From the NCBI RefSeq assembly GCF_008704555.1, contig NZ_CP023702.1, positions 1,674,001 to 1,738,000 of the forward strand: 64,000 nucleotides of DNA. The letters run 5' to 3'. This document shows, in pieces, positions 17,749 to 26,027 of the stretch (within the stretch, counting starts at the first letter, position 1; every line of letters begins with the position of its first letter). Under the pieces are notes generated by a model that saw only the letters and a program-made list of their open reading frames with translations, made no database searches and had not been told where the DNA came from. The position numbers and the translations under genes were made by a program. This stretch comes from Streptomyces nitrosporeus. Its GTDB lineage: Bacteria > Actinomycetota > Actinomycetes > Streptomycetales > Streptomycetaceae.

Positions 17749-20583
17749 TCACGCCCGGGCGACGAGGTCCAGTTCCACCAGCGCGGCAGCGGCGTGCGCG
17801 GCGTGGCCCGAGGACTGGCTCTTGGCCAGGGCCCGGTTCAGATGGGATGTGGCGGCGTCCCGGTCACCGCGGAGCCGTGCGGCATGCCCGAGGCCGATCT
17901 CGGCACGGATCTCGCCCCGGTGATAGGCGCGTTCGGCCGACACGGACAGGGCGCGCTCGTACAACTCCGTCGCCCGCTCGGTGAGGCCGCTCGACAGCGC
18001 TGCCCTGCCGAGGAAGGTCAGCGTCTCGACGACCTCGGTCCACAGGCCGAGCTCCTCGGCCATCAGGAGCCCCTCGCGGTGCAGCCGTTCGGTCCGCGCG
18101 CGGTCGCCCTCGCGTTCGGCCGCGAGCGCCAGGGCCCGGGTGGCCCGGAGCCGGCCCCAGCGGTCGTCGACCTCGCGGAACAGCGCGGCGCCCAGCTCCG
18201 CCGACCCGTCCCGGTCCGGGGCGTGGCTCGCCAGCTCCACCAGGGCCGCGGCCTGGCCCCAGCGGTCCCGGGCGGCGCGGGCCCCGGCCAGGCTGGCCTC
18301 CACCAGCCGCCGCCCCTCGCGGTGGTGGCCGCGGCCGGTCAGCCCGGTGCCGACGAACCACTGGAGCCGGGCCTTCAGCACCGGGTCCTCGACCCCTGCG
18401 GCGGGGTCCTCGCCCGCCGGGCCGGGCACGGCGTCGGCCTGCGAGGTGCGCAGCTCGACACCGGCCAGCCAGACCCGTGCCGTCAGGCGCGCGGCCGGCG
18501 CGGCCCCGGCGTCGGCCGCCAGCGCCGTCCGCAGCGACCTGCGGGCCTCGGGGAACCGTCCGCGCAGGAACCAGTACCAGGCCAGCGCGTTCACCAGCCG
18601 CACCGCGTACCCGGCGGGGCCCCGGGCGACCGCGAGGTCCAGGGCACGGCGCAGATTGACGGTCTCCGCGTTGAGGCGTTCCAGGGAACACCGCTGGTCC
18701 GGGCCGCGCAGCCGCTCGCTCTCCCGCTCGGCCGACTCGGTGCAGTACCGCACGAAGCGCGCGCGTACGGCGTTCTCCTCGTCCGCCTCCGCCAGCCGCT
18801 CGGCGCAGTAGGCGGCCACCGATTCGAGCAGCCGGAACCGGTCGCCCTCACGGACCACCAGCGAGCGGTCCACCAGCCGGGAGAGCAGGTCGGGGATCCG
18901 CTCGGCGGGCAACTCCCCGTCGGCGCAGACCGCTTGGGCGGAGGGCATGACGCAGCCGTCGGCATGCACGACCAGGCGGCGCAGCACGGTGCGCTCGTCC
19001 GGCGGCAGCAGCTGCCAGCTCCAGTCGAGCATGCCCCGCAGCGTCTGCTGGCGGTCCGGGAGTCCGCGCACCCGTACGTCAGGCCGGGCGAACCGGTCGT
19101 CCAGCCGGGCGGCGAGCTCCTGCGGGCTCAGCGTCCGCAGCCGGGACGCGACGAGTTCCAGGGCGAGCGGAATCCCGTCGAGGCGGCGGCAGATGGTGGC
19201 GACGGCCTCCGCGTTGTCCGCGTCGAGGGCGAAACCGGGCGCCGCGGCGGCGGCTCGCTGCACGAACAGCTCGACGGCGCTGGACCGGGCGACCGCCTGC
19301 GGACCGGTGTGTTCCGGCAACGACAGCGGCGGCACCGGGTGCACCACCTCGCCGGGGATGTCCAGGGCTTCCTGGCTGGTGAGCAGGAGGTGGGCCGCCG
19401 GCACGGCCGACAGCAAGGTCCTGGCGAGCACGGCGACCGGTTCGACGAGGTGCTCGCAGTTGTCCAGCAGGATCAGCAGCCGCTTGTCGGCCACCGCCTG
19501 GCACAGCCAGCCCACCAGGTCGTCCAGGTCCGGTTCGGTCGCGGCGGTGTCGCACAGGCCCAGCGTCGTGATGACGCGTTCGGCGATGTCGTCCGGGCCG
19601 GACGCGGCGCCCAGGCCGGCCAGCTCGACCAGCCACACCCCGTCGGCGTACCGCCCGGCCGCGTCGCCCGCCGCGGTGATCGCCAGCCGCGTCTTGCCCA
19701 CCCCGCCGAGGCCGGTGAGGGTGACGAGACGGGGGTTCGCGCCGGGGTCCAGCCGGGCCAGCACCTGCGCGGCCGCCTCGCGCCGGCCGATCAGCGGGGT
19801 CAGCGGAGCGGGCAGGTTCGTCCGGCACGACCGCGACCCGATCGCCGGCGTGGCCAGCTGCGGCTCCTGGCGCAGGATCGCCTCGTGCAGCGCGGCGGCC
19901 TCCGGACCGGGCGAGGCGCCCAGCTCCTCGGCCAGCTCCCGGCGCAGCTCCTGGAAGCTCTGCAGCGCGTCGCCCTGCCGCCCGGAGCGGTACAGGGCGC
20001 GCATGTGGGCCATGCGCAGCCGCTCGCGCAGCGGGTGCCGCGCCACCACCGCCCCCAGTTCCGCCGCCAGCGCCGCGTGCTCGCCCAGGGTCAGCCGGAC
20101 CTCGGCGTGGTCCTCGACGACGGCCAGGCGCAGCTCCTCCAGCCGGGCGATCTCACTGCGGGCGAACAGGGATTCGGCCACGTCCGCGTAGGCCGGGCCC
20201 CGCCACAGGGCGAGCGCGTCGGCGAACAGGTCCGCCTTCACCGCCGGCTCCCGGTGGGCGCGGGCGCGGTCGGCGAGCTCCTGGAACCTCAGGGCGTCGA
20301 CCACGGCGTCCGCGAGCAGCAGCCGGTAGCCGGCGGGCTCGCGGACCACCTGCTCCCGGCCCAGCACCCGGCGCAGCTGGGAGATCTTGGTCTGCAGGGT
20401 GTTGGCGGACCCGCCCGGCGGGTTGCTCGCCCACAGGTCCTCGATGAGGCGGTCCGCCGGCACCGGCCCGCCACCGTGGACAAGCAGGTTCGCCAGCAGG
20501 GCGCGCACCTTCGCTTCGGGGACCCTGACCAGCCGCCCCTCGGAGTCCCAGACAGCCAGCGGGCCGAGCACCCCGTAACGCAT
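17749..20583 (-). CDS. SARP-type regulator with BTAD, NB-ARC-like ATPase and TPR domains
   Basis: The 944-residue protein starts MRYGVLGPLAVWDSEGRLVR with an OmpR-like winged helix (residues about 15-90, RALLANLLVHGGGPV and ANTLQTKISQLRRVLG). A BTAD domain follows (about 95-240, LRERLRMAHMRALYRSGRQG). Next is an NTPase with Walker A LTGLGGVGKTRLA and Walker B RLLILLDNCEH (about 265-560). The rest is helical TPR-like repeats. Such AfsR/SARP proteins activate secondary-metabolite or transporter genes, with the NTPase and TPR parts acting as a switch. It is divergent from an MFS efflux gene, with 100 bases between starts, and probably controls it. Its 3' end abuts the broken IS3 copy. Confidence 0.93.
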   Translation of the reverse strand: MRYGVLGPLAVWDSEGRLVRVPEAKVRALLANLLVHGGGPVPADRLIEDLWASNPPGGSANTLQTKISQLRRVLGREQVVREPAGYRLLLADAVVDALRFQELADRARAHREPAVKADLFADALALWRGPAYADVAESLFARSEIARLEELRLAVVEDHAEVRLTLGEHAALAAELGAVVARHPLRERLRMAHMRALYRSGRQGDALQSFQELRRELAEELGASPGPEAAALHEAILRQEPQLATPAIGSRSCRTNLPAPLTPLIGRREAAAQVLARLDPGANPRLVTLTGLGGVGKTRLAITAAGDAAGRYADGVWLVELAGLGAASGPDDIAERVITTLGLCDTAATEPDLDDLVGWLCQAVADKRLLILLDNCEHLVEPVAVLARTLLSAVPAAHLLLTSQEALDIPGEVVHPVPPLSLPEHTGPQAVARSSAVELFVQRAAAAAPGFALDADNAEAVATICRRLDGIPLALELVASRLRTLSPQELAARLDDRFARPDVRVRGLPDRQQTLRGMLDWSWQLLPPDERTVLRRLVVHADGCVMPSAQAVCADGELPAERIPDLLSRLVDRSLVVREGDRFRLLESVAAYCAERLAEADEENAVRARFVRYCTESAERESERLRGPDQRCSLERLNAETVNLRRALDLAVARGPAGYAVRLVNALAWYWFLRGRFPEARRSLRTALAADAGAAPAARLTARVWLAGVELRTSQADAVPGPAGEDPAAGVEDPVLKARLQWFVGTGLTGRGHHREGRRLVEASLAGARAARDRWGQAAALVELASHAPDRDGSAELGAALFREVDDRWGRLRATRALALAAEREGDRARTERLHREGLLMAEELGLWTEVVETLTFLGRAALSSGLTERATELYERALSVSAERAYHRGEIRAEIGLGHAARLRGDRDAATSHLNRALAKSQSSGHAAHAAAALVELDLVARA

Positions 20584-20683
20584 GGCCGCAGTCTATCGCC
20601 GAACGACCCTCAGGAAACCGTGCGTGGGGGGCGGCACAGTGGCGGTCGCATACCGACGATCCGAGAAGAAGGCAGGAAGTGCC

Positions 20684-22240
20684 ATGAGCACAACGACCGC
20701 AGGCAAGGCGGGAGCCCGGGAGTGGGGAGGGCTGGCCGTCCTCTCGTTGCCCACCGTGCTGCTGGGCCTCGACGTCACCGTGCTGTACCTGACCCTCCCC
20801 TCACTGTCCGAGGATCTGCGCCCGTCCGGTACCCAAGAGCTGTGGATCATGGACGCCTACGGGTTCCTGATCGCCGGCTTCCTGCTCACCATGGGCACGT
20901 TGGGCGACCGGATCGGCCGCCGCCGGCTGCTGATGATCGGGGCGGCGGCCTTCGGTGCCGTCTCGGTGCTGGCGGCCTACGCCACCAGCGCCGACATGCT
21001 CATCGCCGCGCGGGCGGCCCTCGGGGTCGCCGGTGCCACCCTGATGCCGTCCACGCTGGCCCTGATCAGCAACATGTTCGCCAACCAGCGGCAGCGCTCC
21101 CTGGCGATCGGTGTCTGGGCCACGAGCTTCGCGCTCGGCATGGCGCTCGGCCCGGTGGTCGGCGGGGTGATGCTGGACCACTTCTGGTGGGGTTCGGTGT
21201 TCCTCCTGGCGGTGCCGGTCGCGATCGTGCTGCTGGTGGCCGCGCCGCTCCTGATCCCCGAGTACTCGGCGCCGCGGAGCGGCAGGTTCGACCTGGTCAG
21301 CGTGACGCTGTCCCTGCTCGCGATCCTGCCGGCGGTCTACGCGGTGAAGCGCTTCGCCAAGGACGGCCTCGATCTGCCGATGGTCGCCGCCGCGCTGATC
21401 GGCGCGGTCTTCGCGGTGCTGTTCGTCCGCAGGCAGGGCAGGCTGGAGAGCCCGCTGCTGGATGTGCGCCTGTTCGCCGACCGGACGTTCAGCGCCGCGC
21501 TGAGCGTGCTGCTCGCCGGTCTCGTCGGCGTCGGCGGCTCGATGCTGCTGATCACCCAGCAGCTCCAGTTCGTGGAGGGGCTGCCGCCGGTCGAGGCGGG
21601 GCTGTGGATGGGCCCGCCCGCCCTGCTGATGTTCCTGGCCGCGATCGGCTCGCCCCTGGTCGCGCGGCGGGTGCCGCCGGGTCTCGTGGTGGCGGCCACC
21701 CTGGCGCTGTCCACGGTCGGATACGTCCTGCTCGCCCTGGTGGGCCCCTCGGGCGGCATCGCCCTGATGGTCGTCGGATTCGGCCTCGTCTACCTCGGGC
21801 TCGGGGCGATCGCGGCCCTGGGCACGGACCTGGTGGTCGGGGCGGCCCCGCCGGAGAAGGCGGGCTCGGCCTCGGCGATGTCGGAGACCGTGCAGGAACT
21901 GGGCCTCGCGCTCGGTGTGGCGGTCCTGGGCAGCCTGGCGACCGCGGTCTACCGCGGCCGGATCGACGGCAGCATCCCCGCCGGCACCCCGTCGGACGTG
22001 GCCGACGCCGCGGGCGACAGCCTCGCCGGCGCCGTCGCCTCGGCCCAGCAGATGCCCGCCGACTGGCTCGGCCTCGCCAAGGAGGCCGCCACCTCCGGCA
22101 TGAACACGGCGATGGTCGTGGCCGCGGCGTGCACCGTGGTCCTGTCGGTCCTGTCCGCCGTCGTGCTGCGGCACGTCGGAGCCATCAGCGACGAACCGGA
22201 AGCCGCGGCGGAGGCGAAGCCGGTGGAGTCGCGGGTCTGA
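20684..22240 (+). CDS. MFS drug-efflux transporter, DHA2 (14-helix) type
   Basis: The start at 20684 has AGGAAG 5-10 bases upstream and gives 518 residues with about 14 membrane helices. The DHA2 motifs are clear: LDVTVLYLTLPSLSEDL in helix 1, GTLGDRIGRRRLLMIGA (motif A), ARAALGVAGATLMPSTLALI (motif B) and SFALGMALGPVVGGVMLDHF (motif C, typical of exporters). It should pump drugs or a secondary metabolite out of the cell using the proton gradient. It is transcribed away from the SARP-type regulator, so regulator and pump form a likely self-contained resistance or export unit. Confidence 0.94.
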   Translation: MSTTTAGKAGAREWGGLAVLSLPTVLLGLDVTVLYLTLPSLSEDLRPSGTQELWIMDAYGFLIAGFLLTMGTLGDRIGRRRLLMIGAAAFGAVSVLAAYATSADMLIAARAALGVAGATLMPSTLALISNMFANQRQRSLAIGVWATSFALGMALGPVVGGVMLDHFWWGSVFLLAVPVAIVLLVAAPLLIPEYSAPRSGRFDLVSVTLSLLAILPAVYAVKRFAKDGLDLPMVAAALIGAVFAVLFVRRQGRLESPLLDVRLFADRTFSAALSVLLAGLVGVGGSMLLITQQLQFVEGLPPVEAGLWMGPPALLMFLAAIGSPLVARRVPPGLVVAATLALSTVGYVLLALVGPSGGIALMVVGFGLVYLGLGAIAALGTDLVVGAAPPEKAGSASAMSETVQELGLALGVAVLGSLATAVYRGRIDGSIPAGTPSDVADAAGDSLAGAVASAQQMPADWLGLAKEAATSGMNTAMVVAAACTVVLSVLSAVVLRHVGAISDEPEAAAEAKPVESRV

Positions 22241-22295
22241 GCGGCCGCGCCCCGCGCCCGCCACTCCCGCTCGCGGGGGCGGCGGGGCAGCGGGC

Positions 22296-22345
22296 GGCGG
22301 GCGCGGGTGGCGGGCGCGGGTGGCGGGGCGGTGGGCGGCGGGGCG
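22296..22345. repeat. GGCGGGCGCGGGT tandem and G-run tract
   Basis: Two exact 13-base units (22296-22308, 22309-22321) are followed by more GGGG/GGCGG runs. The plus strand has many closely spaced G-runs and could form a G-quadruplex. It lies just after the MFS gene in the 524-base gap 22241-22764, where I see no gene. Confidence 0.6.
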
Positions 22346-22636
22346 GCGCGCGAGCACCGGAATACGCCTCGGGCCGCGTGGCGCCCGGAAACAGCAGCTC
22401 CAAGGGCGGTGGCGTGCTTTATGCGCAGGACGGGCGCTGATGTACCGCGGTCCGGAGAACAGCGTGACCCGGACCGCACCCGCCTGTTCTCCCTGAGTGG
22501 CCGGAGAGCACCAGGCGGTCGGCACCTGAGCAGCTCGTCCCGGAGTTCGGTGACGCCGTGACGGAGCTGCATCTCGCCAGGAAGCGCACAGCCGCCCTCG
22601 AAGAGGGTTCGTCGTAGGCCGGGGCCGCCTGGCGAA

Positions 22637-22680
22637 GGCGATCGGCCCACCCGGACCGGAGGCCGGGTGGGCCGATCGCC
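22637..22680. terminator. 18-bp perfect hairpin terminator
   Basis: GGCGATCGGCCCACCCGG (22637-22654) is exactly complementary to 22663-22680, with an 8-base loop. It lies 85 bases beyond the stop of the minus-strand FG-GAP gene and also downstream of the MFS gene. It probably terminates both. Confidence 0.8.
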
Positions 22681-22764
22681 GTGTTACCGGCCGCATGCCG
22701 GTCCAGCACCGAATCGGTGCCGTACCGAAGCACTTGCCGCGGGTTCGTTCCGGAGCGGCGCCCC

Positions 22765-25700
22765 TTACGACAGGGCCGTCATCGGCTGCCAGCCGCCGGT
22801 GCCGACGACCACCGGAGTACCGACGAGGCCGGTCGCGCGGCCCGGAACGAACTCCAGACCCGCCGTGGTGTTCGAGGTGGTGGTCCACAGGTCGGGGACC
22901 CCGTCGCCGTTGGAGTCACCGCTGGCCGTGATCAGGGGCCGGGCCGTGGTGGTCCAGCCGGTGGCGTACGGGGTCCGGCTGCTGCCCGCGCCCAGGGAGG
23001 CCGGGTCGGTGCCGCCGTCGGGGATGCCGTCGCCGTCCGTGTCGCCGTTGCCGTGACCGTGGTAGAGCCACACCGCACCGTTGGTGGTGTCGCGTGCTAC
23101 GAGGTCGACATGGCCGTCGCCGTCGACGTCACCCGGTGAAGCCAGTTGCATCCGGGCCCAGCCGGAGGACCCGATCGGGTAGCCGGGCTGGATGGCGCCG
23201 CCCGAGTATCCGGGCAGGAACCACAGCCGGTCACCGATCACCGCGACGAAGTCGGGGGTGGACGACTCCTCCCCCGTGGACACATCGCCGAGCGAAACGA
23301 TCTGGGTGATGGTGCTGGGGTCGATGGCCAGGTCGGTCTCCGGATCCGCGAAGAAGTAGACCTCCTGCCTGGTGTCGTCGGTGAACTCGCCCAGTCCGTT
23401 GTTGGGGTAGAGCCAGAGCTTGCCGTCCGACCTGCGGGCGACCAGGTCCTCGTAGAAGTCCTCGGTCCAGTCGCCGCGGTGGGTCAGCAGCGCGTTGCCC
23501 CATCCGGTGGCCGTTCCCTGCGGGACCACCGTCGCCACGGCGCCGCCGCCGGTGCCGCCATAGAGCCGCAGTCTGCCGTCCCCGTCGGCGGTGAACATGT
23601 CGGGCAGACCGTCGCCGTTCACGTCTCCCGGCTTGTCCATGATGCCCGGGCTCTTCGCGTAGAACTTGTACGGATAGATCGGACCGGCGTTCTTGCCGGC
23701 GTCGAATGCCTGGACGTAGAGCGTGTGCGGGCCGGGAGTGAGCGGAGTCACCTTGGCCGACGCGTCACCACCTGCCGCAGCGGGCTTGACGGTGTTGTTC
23801 GGCGGAGTGCGGTCGAGCCCCCACCGGTACTCGACGATGTCGCTCACACCACCGGCCCCGAAGACGAACTCGCCCTCGGTACGCGCCGGCGCGCCCTCGA
23901 TGCCCTCAGGGAAGACGCCTCCGGTGGACGTCACGGTCGGCATCACCGACGGAGCCGTCGGGTCGAAGCCGAAGCGGCAGCCGCTCGCGCCCTTCGTCGG
24001 TGTCCAGTCGGAGGCGAAGGCGGCGTCGCCCACGTCCTCGACCTGCGCCTTCCAGGAGAACTGGCCGTTGCTCGCGCTCTTGTACTGGTCCAGCAGGGCC
24101 TTGCTGACGACGATCCTGGCCTGTACGCCCTTGGGATCGTTCGCCAGCACGGTCTTGCGGACCTTCTTGTCGAAGATGATGCCGGGGGCCACGTCGTGCT
24201 TGCCCGTCGCCCACAGGTGGAACTGGACGTTGACGTCACCGCCGTCCGGGTCCCACACCTGCGCGGTCAGGGTGACATCGGTGTTGCCGACGGTCACGTA
24301 CGTGGTGCCGTTGCCGCACTCGTTCGTACCGACCTTGGTGCTCGGCGAGGTGTCCAGCGCCCAGGGCGCCTTCGGCGGGCGGTTGAACTCGACGATCAGC
24401 TTGGCGTCGGGCTTGAACTTCTTCCAGCTGTAGACGTCCTTGGCGTCCTCCGCGCTCTGCGGGGCGCGCAGACCGAAGGTGATGTTGCTCCACTTGCCCG
24501 CCGCGGCCTTGATGGCCGCGTCGTTGGCGATGAAGTCCACGGGCTTGTCCGCACAGCCGACGTTCTCGTTGCCGTGGGCGTAGTTGCGGATGTCCTGGCG
24601 GGTGGACTGGCTGGGCTGGTTGCTCCACGTGGTCGCTGAACTGATGCCACCCGTCAGGTAGAGCTCGACGGGCTTGGGCGTGCAGGACCACGCGTGCGTT
24701 TCGGTGATCTGGAACTGCGCGTCCACGACCTTCACGCCGGCGAGGAACTTGGAGTCGACCCGGAAGTACGAGCGTGCGGTGCCCCCGGTGGACGACTCGT
24801 AACCGACGCGGGCCTCGCTGGTGGTACCGCCGTTCCAGCCGGTGCCGTTCCAGTAGCTGTCGTTCGGGTGCGGCTTGTACGCGATGGTCCACGCCTGGCG
24901 CGTGCCGGTCACCCGGGGGTCGATGTAGACCGGGTACGTCGTCTTCGGCGAGTTGAGCAGTTCCTGGTCGGGCCGCAGGGTCAGCCGGTCGGGGGAGACC
25001 TCGACGTCGACGGTGCTGCTGCGCGTGCCCGGCGTGAGGTCGGTAGGGGTCTCGGCGACGGGAGGAGCGGATGCCGCGAGGCGGCTCACGGTACCGCTCG
25101 CCGCGGGAGGATCTTCGGCCTCGGCGCCGGAGGAGTCCCACATCCGGGCGGTGGAGGTGGCGAACACCGTCTGGCCTGCGGGGTTGGAAGCCGTGAGCGA
25201 ACCCGAGTCGGCGTCCTGCTTCAGGGTGAGGCCGTCGGCCTTCAGCCCGTAACCGACCTCGGCGAGTTCGGGGTTGGCCGCCGCCTCGGCGGTCTTGACG
25301 ATCAGGGCCTGGCTGAATCCGTCCACGCTCGCGGCGACAGCCAGGTCGACGCCCGGCAGGACCTCCCGGTACGTGGCGGTCGAGCCCTCCAGCACGGGGA
25401 CCGGCAGCGGTTCCGGCCAGCTCATCGAGAGAGTGCGGCCCTGATCGGAGAGGGTGACCAGCGGAGTGCTGCCGCCCGCGGAGAACGTCATGGTCCCGGC
25501 GGCCGCCTTGGGTGCGATCCGGCCCGCGACCTCGGCGAGGGTGGTGTCGATCGGGGTCCAGGACCCTTCGCGCCTGACCCGGACCGGGAGGGTGTGCTGC
25601 GTGTGGCGCAGGTTCCCGTTGGGCAGCGCGTGGGTCTCGCTGGTCTCCGAGCGCTTCGACAACAACTCGACCGGCTCGCCCGTGCGTTCGGCGGTCAAGA

Positions 25701-25866
25701 ACGCGGCGTCATCCGCGCTGAGGCTGGTCTTTGCAGGCCGGATCTCCTCGGCTGCGGCAGGACCGGCGGGGACGAGTCCCAGCGAGCCGCCGACCATCGC
25801 GGCGGCGAGCGCCGTGCGCGTCAGTCTTCGCGCCGGTCTCTCTCTCCCTGTGGATATGTGTGGCAT
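22765..25866 (-). CDS. Secreted DNRLRE/FG-GAP repeat protein paired with the Rhs toxin
   Basis: The ATG at 25866 (MPHISTGRERPARRLTRTAL) gives a signal peptide ending PAGPAAAEE and a 1033-residue protein. A DNRLRE-type region spans about residues 309-500 (TYPVYIDPRVTGTRQAWTIA, SYFRVDSKFLAGVKVVDAQF, TTWSNQP). From about 742 to the end are FG-GAP/VCBS repeats with calcium-binding loops: GDVNGDGLPDMF, GDVDGDGHVDLV, DTDGDGIPD, GDSNGDGVPDLW. It has no membrane anchor. It is divergent from the Rhs-repeat toxin gene, with 161 bases between starts. Proteins of this build commonly accompany Streptomyces Rhs proteins, and I infer a cell-surface or delivery partner. Confidence 0.85.
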   Translation of the reverse strand: MPHISTGRERPARRLTRTALAAAMVGGSLGLVPAGPAAAEEIRPAKTSLSADDAAFLTAERTGEPVELLSKRSETSETHALPNGNLRHTQHTLPVRVRREGSWTPIDTTLAEVAGRIAPKAAAGTMTFSAGGSTPLVTLSDQGRTLSMSWPEPLPVPVLEGSTATYREVLPGVDLAVAASVDGFSQALIVKTAEAAANPELAEVGYGLKADGLTLKQDADSGSLTASNPAGQTVFATSTARMWDSSGAEAEDPPAASGTVSRLAASAPPVAETPTDLTPGTRSSTVDVEVSPDRLTLRPDQELLNSPKTTYPVYIDPRVTGTRQAWTIAYKPHPNDSYWNGTGWNGGTTSEARVGYESSTGGTARSYFRVDSKFLAGVKVVDAQFQITETHAWSCTPKPVELYLTGGISSATTWSNQPSQSTRQDIRNYAHGNENVGCADKPVDFIANDAAIKAAAGKWSNITFGLRAPQSAEDAKDVYSWKKFKPDAKLIVEFNRPPKAPWALDTSPSTKVGTNECGNGTTYVTVGNTDVTLTAQVWDPDGGDVNVQFHLWATGKHDVAPGIIFDKKVRKTVLANDPKGVQARIVVSKALLDQYKSASNGQFSWKAQVEDVGDAAFASDWTPTKGASGCRFGFDPTAPSVMPTVTSTGGVFPEGIEGAPARTEGEFVFGAGGVSDIVEYRWGLDRTPPNNTVKPAAAGGDASAKVTPLTPGPHTLYVQAFDAGKNAGPIYPYKFYAKSPGIMDKPGDVNGDGLPDMFTADGDGRLRLYGGTGGGAVATVVPQGTATGWGNALLTHRGDWTEDFYEDLVARRSDGKLWLYPNNGLGEFTDDTRQEVYFFADPETDLAIDPSTITQIVSLGDVSTGEESSTPDFVAVIGDRLWFLPGYSGGAIQPGYPIGSSGWARMQLASPGDVDGDGHVDLVARDTTNGAVWLYHGHGNGDTDGDGIPDGGTDPASLGAGSSRTPYATGWTTTARPLITASGDSNGDGVPDLWTTTSNTTAGLEFVPGRATGLVGTPVVVGTGGWQPMTALS

Positions 25867-26027
25867 ACGCAGAGCCCCCCAGGACGTCTGTTCGTGGGTG
25901 TTTTTCGGCGAACAGTACACGCCTGAGGGGCAAGCGTTTTGCGTGGTCTTGACTGCCCAAATGGCCTTTCATGGCATTCCCTTGACTTGCCGTAGAGTTT
26001 AGGCCCGCCTAATGTCGCCGCGTTCAT

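Noticed and set aside
17794..22440. 1548-codon plus-strand open frame opposite the SARP regulator and running into the MFS gene
   Set aside because: It is an antisense frame opened by GC-rich codon bias. Its translation is Arg/Gly/Gln-rich, and the true genes in the other frames have complete family motifs.
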